This document shows, piece by piece, positions 36,963 through 44,675 of a stretch of 64,000 nt of DNA. Position 1 is the stretch's first letter. The number at the start of each line of letters is the position of its first letter. The notes under the pieces were generated by a model. That model searched no databases. It saw only the letters and a program-made list of their open reading frames with translations, and was not told the DNA's origin. Both the position numbers and the translations under genes were made by a program. The stretch covers positions 62,001 through 126,000 of the forward strand of contig MEPP01000011.1 in the NCBI GenBank assembly GCA_001769855.1, read 5' to 3'. This stretch comes from Bdellovibrionales bacterium GWA2_49_15. Its GTDB lineage: Bacteria; Bdellovibrionota; Bacteriovoracia; Bacteriovoracales; Bacteriovoracaceae.

Positions 36963-37625
36963 ATGAGCATTCTTCGCACAAAACATATTATCTTTGATTT
37001 TGACGGCACGGTGGTTGATTCCTATCACGCGGTGTTATTAGGAGTTCAAACGGTCCTTTCGGAGCTGTTAAACCGTCCCATCCTTCTGGATGAGCTTAAG
37101 AAAAATTACTCGCCCCACCTGCCTGAGTTATTACAAAATTTCAACATTCCCCAAAGTGATTTGGCCCTCACCAAGCGTCTCGCCCGACGCTGGAGTGAGC
37201 TGGCGCTGGAAATGGAATTTGATTATGTTCTTTTTCCCGGCATTCTGGAGTCCTTCGTGCAATTGCGCCAGCTGGGGGCCACGATCTATCTATGGACTGC
37301 CCGCGACCGGGCCTCGACCGTGAAAATTCTGGAAAACTTTAACCTAAAAAATCATTTTACTGATTTTCGCTGCGGTGATGATACGGCAACAAAGCCCAGC
37401 CCCGACGGAATTTCCGCCATGGTCGGACACATCTCTAAAGATGATGTGGTCGTCATTGGAGATTCGCATATGGATATTCTGGGGGCGAAAAATTTTGGCT
37501 GCCGTTCTATCGCGGCACTTTGGTGTCAAGGTGCCGATCGGGAGACAGTTCTACGACATAGTCCGGATTTTTTTGCCAACACTCCACTCGAGTGTCTTGA
37601 AATAATTAGAGGTATGTATGTTTGA
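36963..37625 (+). CDS. HAD-superfamily phosphatase (phosphoglycolate-phosphatase-like)
   Basis: The 220-residue cytoplasmic protein shows the HAD motifs: HIIFDFDGTVVDS (residues 8-20, nucleophile Asp and acid Asp), IYLWTARDR (motif 2, Thr), ATKPSPDG (motif 3 Lys) and VVIGDSHMDILGAKNFGC (motif 4, GDSxxD). The helical cap lies between motifs 1 and 2, as in Gph-like enzymes. The substrate cannot be chosen from sequence. The gene overlaps the start of ffh by 8 bases, so they are probably cotranscribed. Confidence 0.88.
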   Translation: MSILRTKHIIFDFDGTVVDSYHAVLLGVQTVLSELLNRPILLDELKKNYSPHLPELLQNFNIPQSDLALTKRLARRWSELALEMEFDYVLFPGILESFVQLRQLGATIYLWTARDRASTVKILENFNLKNHFTDFRCGDDTATKPSPDGISAMVGHISKDDVVVIGDSHMDILGAKNFGCRSIAALWCQGADRETVLRHSPDFFANTPLECLEIIRGMYV

Positions 37626-39066
37626 TTTTCTAAATGAGAAATTTTCCGATGCCTTCAAGACGATTGCCGGGAAATCAAAAATCACCGAGAGTAATATTGA
37701 GGAAACTCTTGCAGCCGTAAAGAACGCCCTGCTCTTAGCGGATGTGAATTTTAAAGTTGTGAAAGATTTTATTGCCAAGGTCAAAGAGAAATCCCTGGGC
37801 GAAAAGGTCATTCGCGGTGTCAATCCCGGCGAACAATTTGTCAAAATTGTCCACGATGAGCTGGTCCAAATCATGGGGACCCAAAATACAGAGCTGCCTT
37901 TAGAGGAAAAGAAACCTCTGGTGGTTCTGGTGGTGGGGTTAAACGGACAAGGTAAGACCACCTTCTCTGCCAAGTTAGCGCTCTACCTGAAGGAACGAAA
38001 AAATAAAAAAGTGTGGCTGATTCCCGCCGATACCTATCGTCCCGCCGCTAAAGAGCAGTTGAAAGTGCTGGCGGCATCGGCGCAAGTTTACTGTTACGAT
38101 TCCGATCTCTCCCAGACACCGGCGAAGGTGGCCAGGGCCGGAATCGACAAGGCCTTGGAAGAAAATATCGAGGTCATCATCGTCGATACCGCCGGACGCC
38201 TGCACGTCGATCAGGAGCTGATGCAGGAACTTAAAGACGTGAAAGCCACCGTGGCCCAGTATCAGTCCAAGATTGTCCTTGAGTCCTTGCTGGTGGCCGA
38301 CGCCATGACCGGCCAAGAGGCCGTGAACGTGGCCAAATCTTTTCACGATGACATCGGGCTCACCGGCGCGGTTTTAACCAAAATGGACTCGGACGCCAAA
38401 GGTGGTGCCGCTCTTTCGATTCGCACCATGACGGGAATTCCCCTGCGCTTTATCTCCACAGGTGAAAAATTAAAAGATCTGGAGCTGTTCCATCCTGACA
38501 GGATGGCCAAGCGTATTCTCGATATGGGCGATGTGGTCTCGCTGGTCGAGAAGGCCCAAACCGAAATCAATGAGGATGAGGCCACCTCCATGATGAAAAA
38601 CCTGGAAAAAGGTAAGTTCACCATTGATGATTTTTTAAAGCAGATGGAGATGATGTCACGTCTGGGCAGCATGGGGTCCATCCTGAAGATGCTCCCGGGA
38701 ATGGGGGGAATGTTACGCCAAGTTGGCGATCTCTCTCCGGCAGAAAATGAAATTAAACGAATTAAAGTGATGATTCAGTCCATGACCAAAAGCGAGCGCA
38801 CCGATTACAAGATTATTAACGAGTCGCGCATCGGACGTATCGCCCGCGGTTCAGGAACTAAGCTGGAGCAGGTTAAAGATTTTCTGCAGAAATTTAAGCA
38901 GATGGAAAAGATGATGGGTCAGATGATGGGGATGATGAAGGGTGGAATGGCCGGCCTGGCCGGAATGGGTGGCCTTCCAGGCATGCCTGGTGGGGGGGGG
39001 AAGGAACGAAAGAAGAAGGACCCCGCATCGAGGGGCAAAGGGCCCTGGGGCAATAGATATTTTTAA
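37618..39066 (+). CDS. ffh: Signal recognition particle protein Ffh (SRP54)
   Basis: This is the GTPase that binds signal peptides on ribosomes and docks them to FtsY. The 482-residue chain has the N domain (1-85) and the G domain with P-loop GLNGQGKTT (family usually GLxGxGKTT). DTYRPAAKEQLKVL, VDTAGRLHVDQEL and TKMDSDAKGGAAL follow, then GEKLKDLELFHPDRMAKRIL. The Met-rich M domain contains MIQSMTKSERTDYKIINESR and GSGTKLEQVKDFLQKFKQMEKMMGQMMGMM. The ATG at 37618 follows AGAGG. A tract of nine G near the 3' end encodes part of the Gly-rich tail (GMPGGGGKERKKKD). rpsP and khpA follow. Confidence 0.97.
   Translation: MFDFLNEKFSDAFKTIAGKSKITESNIEETLAAVKNALLLADVNFKVVKDFIAKVKEKSLGEKVIRGVNPGEQFVKIVHDELVQIMGTQNTELPLEEKKPLVVLVVGLNGQGKTTFSAKLALYLKERKNKKVWLIPADTYRPAAKEQLKVLAASAQVYCYDSDLSQTPAKVARAGIDKALEENIEVIIVDTAGRLHVDQELMQELKDVKATVAQYQSKIVLESLLVADAMTGQEAVNVAKSFHDDIGLTGAVLTKMDSDAKGGAALSIRTMTGIPLRFISTGEKLKDLELFHPDRMAKRILDMGDVVSLVEKAQTEINEDEATSMMKNLEKGKFTIDDFLKQMEMMSRLGSMGSILKMLPGMGGMLRQVGDLSPAENEIKRIKVMIQSMTKSERTDYKIINESRIGRIARGSGTKLEQVKDFLQKFKQMEKMMGQMMGMMKGGMAGLAGMGGLPGMPGGGGKERKKKDPASRGKGPWGNRYF
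38992..39000 (+). repeat. Nine-base G homopolymer inside ffh
   Basis: TGGTGGGGGGGGGAAGG sits within codons for the C-terminal Gly-rich tail of Ffh, after the M domain. A one-base slip would change only about the last 20 residues. It is a possible slippage site and also a place where sequencing errors are common. Confidence 0.7.
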
Positions 39067-39100
39067 GTTGCCCCTGCGATGCATTAGCCTGGTTCTCTAA

Positions 39101-39129
39101 TTGACTTCGTCTAGTCCATGGGTTACAAA
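39101..39129 (+). promoter_or_regulatory. Candidate promoter for rpsP-khpA
   Basis: TTGACT (39101-39106) and TACAAA (39124-39129) are separated by 17 bases, in the ffh-rpsP gap. A perfect TATAAT also occurs at 39144-39149 but has no matching -35. The reading is by eye only. Confidence 0.35.
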
Positions 39130-39168
39130 TGCCCCGCCTGTTTTATAATGAATTTTGAGGAGTTGCGA

Positions 39169-39414
39169 ATGGTTACGATTAGACTTGCCCGCGGTGGACG
39201 GCCCCATAAACCAGTATTTACGATTGTTGCTACTGACGCTCGTTATTGCCGTGACGGACGTTTTCTTGCCAAGTTAGGGCAGTATAACCCTCAAAAGGCC
39301 GAAAAATCTTTGGTGGATGTGGACACCGAGGCCCTACGCGCTTGGATTGATAAGGGCGCAACAATTTCTGATACCGTCAGGACACTTTTGAAAAAAAATA
39401 GTATTAAATTCTAG
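39169..39414 (+). CDS. rpsP: 30S ribosomal protein S16
   Basis: The 81-residue protein matches S16 from start to end: MVTIRLARGGRPHKPVFTIV, then DARYCRDGRFLAKLGQYNPQ and a C-terminal helix (ALRAWIDKGATISDTVRTLL). I start at ATG 39169 because GAGGAG stands seven bases upstream and the family begins at this Met; the frame is open from 39118 but that part is not conserved. It lies between ffh and khpA, as in many bacteria. Confidence 0.97.
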   Translation: MVTIRLARGGRPHKPVFTIVATDARYCRDGRFLAKLGQYNPQKAEKSLVDVDTEALRAWIDKGATISDTVRTLLKKNSIKF

Positions 39415-39446
39415 AGTTCTTTGGTCTTAGATTAAATGAGTAAATT

Positions 39447-39686
39447 ATGAGTGAATTGCAAGACCTGATTCTTTTTGTTTCTAAGTCCCTCGTTGATCTT
39501 CCTGAGCAAGTACAAGTGAACGAAATCCTTGGCGAGCAGACAACGGTGATCGAACTAAGAGTTGATAAAACAGATCTTGGGAAGGTTATTGGCAAGCAAG
39601 GCCGTACCGCCCGAGCGCTCAGAACAATTTTGAACGCTGCTTCCACTAAACTAAGGAAGAGAAGTGTTCTGGAAATTCTAGAGTAA
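39447..39686 (+). CDS. khpA: KH-domain RNA-binding protein KhpA
   Basis: The 79-residue single KH domain has the motif [18 protein letters not shown], with the GKQG loop that contacts RNA, and an N-terminal helix ([19 protein letters not shown]). This matches KhpA/YlqC, which in other bacteria pairs with KhpB in RNA-based control of cell size and translation. No KhpB gene is visible in the window. It follows rpsP by 32 bases and is closed by a strong terminator, so rimM, trmD and rplS, often next in this operon, are not here. Confidence 0.93.
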   Translation: MSELQDLILFVSKSLVDLPEQVQVNEILGEQTTVIELRVDKTDLGKVIGKQGRTARALRTILNAASTKLRKRSVLEILE

Positions 39687-39708
39687 TTACACCAGTACAA
39701 AAACAACT

Positions 39709-39740
39709 AAAAAAGGAGGCCTAGGCTTCCTTTTTTTTTT
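39709..39740 (+). terminator. Rho-independent terminator after khpA
   Basis: AAAAAGGAGGCC and GGCTTCCTTTTT form a stem around a TA dinucleotide (one G-T pair) followed by a run of ten T. This is the clearest classic terminator in the window and separates the ffh-rpsP-khpA group from the MurQ-like gene. Confidence 0.9.
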
Positions 39741-39751
39741 ATACTCGTTCC

Positions 39752-41323
39752 ATGACCAAAAGACAGCATCCAAAAGAATGGCAGCTCGAGCTTGAATCAT
39801 TTCTGAAGGTGAAAGGGCAATATCGCCTCGGTGAACTGCCAACCGAAAGACCCCACTCCAAATCTCAAAATCTTTCCTTGCTTGCTAAAACCTCTATCCG
39901 CGACGCCTATCAGATTTTCTTTGAGATTGATCGTGATGCGCTCACGGTTTTGAAAAAAATGTTACCCCAAGTTGAAGAAATGGGTCGCGCCATTCAGGAA
40001 ACCTTGGCACAAGGGCGAAAAATATTTATCTCCGGTTGTGGTGCGACTGGCAGATTGGCCCTGTCGATCGAAAAGTTATGGCGCGACAGTCATGCCAATC
40101 ATCCGCTGGAAAATCGGGTGGTGTCCTTTATGGCCGGCGGGGATCTGGCCTTCATTCATTCTTTGGAGAGCTTTGAGGATCATCCCGAATTCGGCGCACG
40201 CCAGCTACGTGAATTGGGTTTCGCCGAGGGAGACAGACTCATTGCGGTCACCGAGGGCGGAGAAACTCCTTTCGTGATTGGAACCGTATGGGAGGCCTTG
40301 AAAATATCTGAGAGCACACCCTATTTTCTTTTTTGTAATCCCGAAGCGATTCTTTGTCAGGTGGCCCAGCGCTCGAAAGAAATTATCGAAGATTCTAAAA
40401 TCAAAAAAATTTGCTTTGATATTGGGCCCATGTGTTTGGCCGGTTCGACTCGTCTGCAGGCCACGACGATACAGCAGACGGCCCTTGTCATGGCGCTGCT
40501 AATTCGGGAGAACTTTGTTTTTGAGGCAACTCAGTTTCTGGATAATGTCCTATCTGCCTACGAGAAGATCAGAGTCGATTCATTGTATGAGCTGGCCGAA
40601 TTTGAATCTCATACATACTTAAACGGGCAATTTTGTAATTATGTGGCATCGCCTTTTTTGAGCAGTATTTTACTTACCGATACAACTGAACGTTCACCCA
40701 CCTTTGGGTTACCGGCGTTTGAAAATCTTAATGAGAATTTTGTACGACCAGGCCCGTGCTATCTTTTTATGGCCCAGGCCAAAGATGCTCGCTCCGCTTG
40801 GCTCCAGGTGCTTTCCCGAGCTCCTCGAACCTTAGAGTGGCCGGAGTTGAAGGGCAAGGCCTCCTTACAACGCTTATTGGGTTTTGATTTGAGCGAAGGT
40901 GGGCCTATTCTAACGAATTTAAGAGGCCCTCGCGATCATCAATCGATCTTTCACTTTCTTGGCGACGGGCACGGAGCGGTGGAAATTCGCTTCAATAAAA
41001 AAAATATTATCTTATCATTGCCCCGTAATCCCATGTTGCAGACGATTGTGCTGAAGATGTTGGTGAATGCTCATTCAACCATTGTGATGGGACGGCTGGG
41101 AAGATACGCCAATAACATTATGACCTATGTGCGGCCGAGCAATTATAAGCTGATCGATCGGGCCATCCGATATGTGGAGTACCTCGTGCAAGACCTGCCA
41201 CAACGTCCCAGCTACGATGAGATCGCGAAAATCTTGTTTTCAAAAAAACACATTACCTCTGTTGATGGATCAATTGTGGAAGAAGTCGTGGCCGTTATCC
41301 GAAAGAGAACAAAGCAGGACTAA
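39752..41323 (+). CDS. MurQ/GCKR-family SIS-domain protein (523 aa)
   Basis: The first part matches N-acetylmuramic acid 6-phosphate etherase: ELPTERPHSKSQNLSLL, FISGCGATGRLALSIEKLW (SIS sugar-phosphate motif, near residues 93-111) and FMAGGDLAFIHSLESFED. RLIAVTEGGETPFVIGTVW and GPMCLAGSTRLQATTIQQT follow. At about 523 residues it is far longer than MurQ (about 300), and the end (GRLGRYANNIMTYVRPSNYKLIDRAIRYV) repeats a SIS-like core, so it resembles the two-SIS layout of glucokinase regulatory protein GCKR. MurQ cleaves the lactyl ether of MurNAc-6-phosphate in wall recycling. Whether this protein is an enzyme or a sugar-phosphate sensor is open; the catalytic Glu needs alignment. The stop overlaps the convergent tatA gene by 4 bases. 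Confidence 0.82.
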   Translation: MTKRQHPKEWQLELESFLKVKGQYRLGELPTERPHSKSQNLSLLAKTSIRDAYQIFFEIDRDALTVLKKMLPQVEEMGRAIQETLAQGRKIFISGCGATGRLALSIEKLWRDSHANHPLENRVVSFMAGGDLAFIHSLESFEDHPEFGARQLRELGFAEGDRLIAVTEGGETPFVIGTVWEALKISESTPYFLFCNPEAILCQVAQRSKEIIEDSKIKKICFDIGPMCLAGSTRLQATTIQQTALVMALLIRENFVFEATQFLDNVLSAYEKIRVDSLYELAEFESHTYLNGQFCNYVASPFLSSILLTDTTERSPTFGLPAFENLNENFVRPGPCYLFMAQAKDARSAWLQVLSRAPRTLEWPELKGKASLQRLLGFDLSEGGPILTNLRGPRDHQSIFHFLGDGHGAVEIRFNKKNIILSLPRNPMLQTIVLKMLVNAHSTIVMGRLGRYANNIMTYVRPSNYKLIDRAIRYVEYLVQDLPQRPSYDEIAKILFSKKHITSVDGSIVEEVVAVIRKRTKQD

Positions 41324-41529
41324 ACGTGCGAACCGTTATTTTGACCGTTATTCTTTGATGTTGGGTCTGGCAGTACGTTGTTTTGATTCTGATTATCGCG
41401 AAGGCCAAGTTTGAAGTTGCTCATGGCCTTACCTAGCGCTCCACCTAATTGTGGCAATCGGCTTCCTCCGAAGAGTAAGAGCACAATGAACATAATGACG
41501 ACCAATTCACCGATTCCAAGTCCAAACAT
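41320..41529 (-). CDS. tatA: Twin-arginine translocase subunit TatA/TatE
   Basis: The 69-residue protein has the TatA layout. A short N-terminus is followed by a single span (ELVVIMFIVLLLF), the hinge FGGSRLPQLGGALGKAMSNFK (FG motif plus amphipathic helix) and a polar Asn-rich tail. TatA forms the channel through which folded proteins with twin-Arg signals cross the inner membrane. No tatB or tatC is next to it. It is upstream of nothing on the same strand; queF lies 79 bases away and reads the same way, so tatA may follow queF on one transcript. Confidence 0.93.
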   Translation of the reverse strand: MFGLGIGELVVIMFIVLLLFGGSRLPQLGGALGKAMSNFKLGLRDNQNQNNVLPDPTSKNNGQNNGSHV

Positions 41530-41607
41530 AACGTATCCTTACTGTATTTTGACGTTGTACATGTAAAGACTTTCTAACCTGATTTATTACAATACGGCCA
41601 GTCAAAA

Positions 41608-42120
41608 TCATTGCTGCGGAGCGTAGTTGTAGAATCTGTGGGCCTTGAGGTTTTGGAATTCAGGGTCATCACAGGCATAGCTGGCAAAAGGAAAAATTGA
41701 AATGCCCCCGCGAGGGGTGAACTCGCCGATGACCTCAAGATATTTCGGTGACATGAGCTTAACTAAGTCGTTGCATATGGTTTGGATACAGTCCTCGTGG
41801 AAATCGCCATGGTTTCGAAAACTAAAGAGATACAGTTTCAAAGATTTTGATTCCACCATCTTTTTGTCGGCCACATAGTTGATGGTAATATGGGCAAAAT
41901 CCGGCTGGCCGGTTTTCGGGCAGAGAGAAGTGAACTCGGGACAAAGCAAGCTCGTCCATGCCTCGGACTTGGGGTGACGATTGGGAAATGACTCAAGCAG
42001 AGCGGGTGAGTAGGTTGAAGGGTAGTCTGTCGTTACTTGCCCTAGTTTAAGATTCTTTAATTCTTTAGGCGAACGACCGATTTTTCGTCTAGTAATAGTC
42101 TTGCTAACCGACCTACTCAT
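41608..42120 (-). CDS. queF: NADPH-dependent 7-cyano-7-deazaguanine reductase
   Basis: QueF reduces preQ0 to preQ1 on the way to queuosine in tRNA. The 170-residue chain is the short (type I) form. [19 protein letters not shown] contains the catalytic Cys (Cys67). The diagnostic motif [20 protein letters not shown] with HED follows, then [16 protein letters not shown]. All key residues are present. It starts at 42120, directly abutting position 42121 on the other strand, and is divergent from the hemH-MFS gene; the 81-base stretch to 42202 probably holds promoters for both. Confidence 0.97.
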   Translation of the reverse strand: MSRSVSKTITRRKIGRSPKELKNLKLGQVTTDYPSTYSPALLESFPNRHPKSEAWTSLLCPEFTSLCPKTGQPDFAHITINYVADKKMVESKSLKLYLFSFRNHGDFHEDCIQTICNDLVKLMSPKYLEVIGEFTPRGGISIFPFASYACDDPEFQNLKAHRFYNYAPQQ

Positions 42121-42201
42121 ATGGCATTTCCTTTGTTACATTGTGTGGCACATTGGCCAAATTTCTTATGTTCGTCAACTTTGTTGGGAGTCCGTATTTC
42201 A

Positions 42202-44592
42202 ATGAATATGAACCCTGTTTCCAGCGCTCGTCAAAAAATTTTCTTGCTTCAACTTGGTTCTCCCAGCTCGCTTAAATTGCGCGATATTCGCAGCTACCTT
42301 AAAGAATTTTTAATGGACCCGAGAGTGGTGGATCTGCCACGGATCTTTTGGCTGCCCATACTTTACTTGTTTATCCTGCCTTTTAGGCCGCGGAAAACGC
42401 AGAAACTTTATCAATCAATTATTTTGCCCAATGGGCAGTTGCCATTGGTGGACATCACTGAAAAATTTAAAGCGAAGGTTCAAGGCCACCTGGCTTCCCA
42501 GAATATTGACGTCGAGAGTGCTTATATTTTAGGTGAGAAAAAAATTTCCAAGGTGCTAGGAGCTGACTCCCATTCAGAGAGCATGTTTATTCCCATGTTT
42601 CCCCAATACAGCGATACCACCACGGCAAGCGCCCAAGATGCTGTCGCTCATGTTTTGGGGAGGGCCCAGACCTTTTCGGTGGATCATTTTTGGTCCTTGA
42701 AGGCCTATATTGATTTAAGTGTTCGGCAAATTGAAAAAATTTTAGAGCAAGGCAATGTCGATGCGCTCATGTTGAGTTTTCATGGATTGCCGAAGCGTTT
42801 TGTTTTGGACAAGAAAGACCCCTATTTTGAGCAATGCTATAAGACCTATCTTCTCCTGAAATCCAAGCTTCCGGCCTCCTGGCAAGACAAGATTCATCTG
42901 AGTTTCCAGTCACGCTTTGGTTCGGAAGAATGGCTCACTCCCTCGACGATTGATAAGGCGAAAGAGCTGGCCTTGGCCGGGGCCAAGAATATCGCCGTTT
43001 ATTGTCCCAGCTTTGTGGCCGATTGTCTGGAGACCCTGGTGGAAATCGGCCACGAGTTAGATTTGGAAGTTCGCCCTCTGGGGGCCCATATCGTGCCTAT
43101 TCCATGCTTGAATGATGACGATGAGTGGGCACGCGGATTTGCCCAATATTTACAGGCCTTGGCGGTCAATGATCGGCAGGCCCTCGGCCAGCTGAGTTAC
43201 TCTGAGGAAGCAAGCGAGAGTATTCCAAAGGTCAGCTACAAGGCAAAACCTATGGGTGATGGTGAGAAGCGGACCCTAAATCTGGTTTTTTTCACACTTT
43301 TTTTGGACCTGGTGGGCTTCTCAATTATTTTTCCGCTTTTTCCGGCCTTGGCCCGGCACTATCTGGAGCACGATCCCTCTAATCAATTTCTGGTCATGAT
43401 TTTCAGAGGGATGTCCTTTTTGTCGGGACACGGAAACGCCGTGGGCACGCCTGCCCTTGATGCTCAGTCGCTGGTTTTATTCGGGGGCATTTTAGGGGCC
43501 GTCTATTCGCTTCTTCAGTTTCTCTCATCCCCCTTCTGGGGAGGACTCTCGGACCGGATAGGCCGGCGGCCGATCTTAATTATGACGATCAGTGGGCTGG
43601 CCCTCAGTTACCTCCTGTGGTTTTTTTCAGGCAGCTTCACCTTGCTTCTCTGCGCTCGTCTGGTGGGCGGGATTATGGCAGGAAATATTTCCACCGCCAG
43701 TGCTGTGGTCGCCGATATTACAGACGAGGTCAATCGCTCTCGCGGAATGGCGGTGATCGGAATCGCCTTTGCCTTGGGATTTATCTTGGGGCCCGCCATC
43801 GGTGGTATTTCCATGATGCTTGATTTGACCGCCTTGATCGACGGCGCTTCGGCTTGGGGAATCAATCCTTTTTCCAGTGCGGCCTTGGTGGCCCTTACGC
43901 TCTCCTGCCTTAATTTATTTCTGGTGATCAAAAAATTTCCGGAAACCAATCCTCCTGAAAGACGGCAGATCGTTAAAAAAGCGGAAAGGCGAATTCTCAA
44001 TCCCTTTAAGATGTTTACCCCGCTTCCCTACAAGGGAGTCAATCTGGCCAACGTGGGTTACTTTTTATTTTTGAGCAGCTTTTCAGGAATGGAATTTACC
44101 CTCACCTTTGTGGCGGTGGAGCGTTTGAGTTTTACCTCCATGCAAAATGCCAGCATGTTTGTCTTTGTTGGTCTGATCATTGTGCTGGTCCAAGGTGGTT
44201 ATGTGCGGCGGAAGGCGCGGGCGGTGGGAGAAAAACGCATGGCCTTGCAAGGCTTGGTTTCGGTCATTCCTGGATTAATTTGCATTGCATTTACGAAAAG
44301 CAGCTTTGGCCTTTATGTCGGGTTGACCTTTTTGGCCATAGGTTCGGCCATGGTCATTCCCTGTATGACGGCCCTGGTCTCGCTCTTGGCCCCCGCCAAC
44401 GCCCAGGGGAGTGTGATGGGAATTTTTCGCTCGCTGGGGGCCCTGGCAAGAGTGATTGGGCCCTTAATGGCATCCTTGATCTACTGGCATTATGGCTCTA
44501 CCATCCCGTATTTATTGGGGGCACTGCTTCTGATTATTCCTTTTTTACTGGTCAGGGCTATCCCCAATTCTTCCACCGCCACGGCCAAATAA
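42202..44592 (+). CDS. hemH: Ferrochelatase fused to an MFS transporter
   Basis: One open frame encodes a ferrochelatase (residues 1-340) followed by a major facilitator superfamily transporter (about 355-795). The first part has KIFLLQLGSPSS, FPQYSDTTTAS, LMLSFHGLPKRF with catalytic His194, and YCPSFVADCLETLVEIG with catalytic Glu277. Ferrochelatase puts iron into protoporphyrin IX to make haem. The second part has about 12 spans with the signature GGLSDRIGRRPIL and RLVGGIMAGNIS. A 30-residue loop (NQFLVMIFRGMSFL on) is inserted after the first span. I place the start at ATG 42202, since the frame from 42121 runs through the queF promoter region. An in-frame ATG at 43252 with AAGG nine bases before could start the MFS part separately. 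The transported substrate is unknown; haem or a porphyrin is a natural guess. Confidence 0.9.
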   Translation: MNMNPVSSARQKIFLLQLGSPSSLKLRDIRSYLKEFLMDPRVVDLPRIFWLPILYLFILPFRPRKTQKLYQSIILPNGQLPLVDITEKFKAKVQGHLASQNIDVESAYILGEKKISKVLGADSHSESMFIPMFPQYSDTTTASAQDAVAHVLGRAQTFSVDHFWSLKAYIDLSVRQIEKILEQGNVDALMLSFHGLPKRFVLDKKDPYFEQCYKTYLLLKSKLPASWQDKIHLSFQSRFGSEEWLTPSTIDKAKELALAGAKNIAVYCPSFVADCLETLVEIGHELDLEVRPLGAHIVPIPCLNDDDEWARGFAQYLQALAVNDRQALGQLSYSEEASESIPKVSYKAKPMGDGEKRTLNLVFFTLFLDLVGFSIIFPLFPALARHYLEHDPSNQFLVMIFRGMSFLSGHGNAVGTPALDAQSLVLFGGILGAVYSLLQFLSSPFWGGLSDRIGRRPILIMTISGLALSYLLWFFSGSFTLLLCARLVGGIMAGNISTASAVVADITDEVNRSRGMAVIGIAFALGFILGPAIGGISMMLDLTALIDGASAWGINPFSSAALVALTLSCLNLFLVIKKFPETNPPERRQIVKKAERRILNPFKMFTPLPYKGVNLANVGYFLFLSSFSGMEFTLTFVAVERLSFTSMQNASMFVFVGLIIVLVQGGYVRRKARAVGEKRMALQGLVSVIPGLICIAFTKSSFGLYVGLTFLAIGSAMVIPCMTALVSLLAPANAQGSVMGIFRSLGALARVIGPLMASLIYWHYGSTIPYLLGALLLIIPFLLVRAIPNSSTATAK

Positions 44593-44675
44593 TCCCTGTA
44601 AAAAATGTTCACTGGGGCCTTTTTCATTGTCAAAAATTTCCTTCCATGGTTTGAAGGCGGTATTTTGGAGGAATT

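Noticed and set aside
39118..39168. Upstream ATG extension of rpsP
   Set aside because: The 17 extra residues are outside the S16 family and lie over the promoter region; GAGGAG fits the ATG at 39169.
42121..42201. Start of the ferrochelatase-MFS gene at 42121
   Set aside because: The stretch abuts the queF start codon and would leave no promoter; ferrochelatase similarity begins after 42202.
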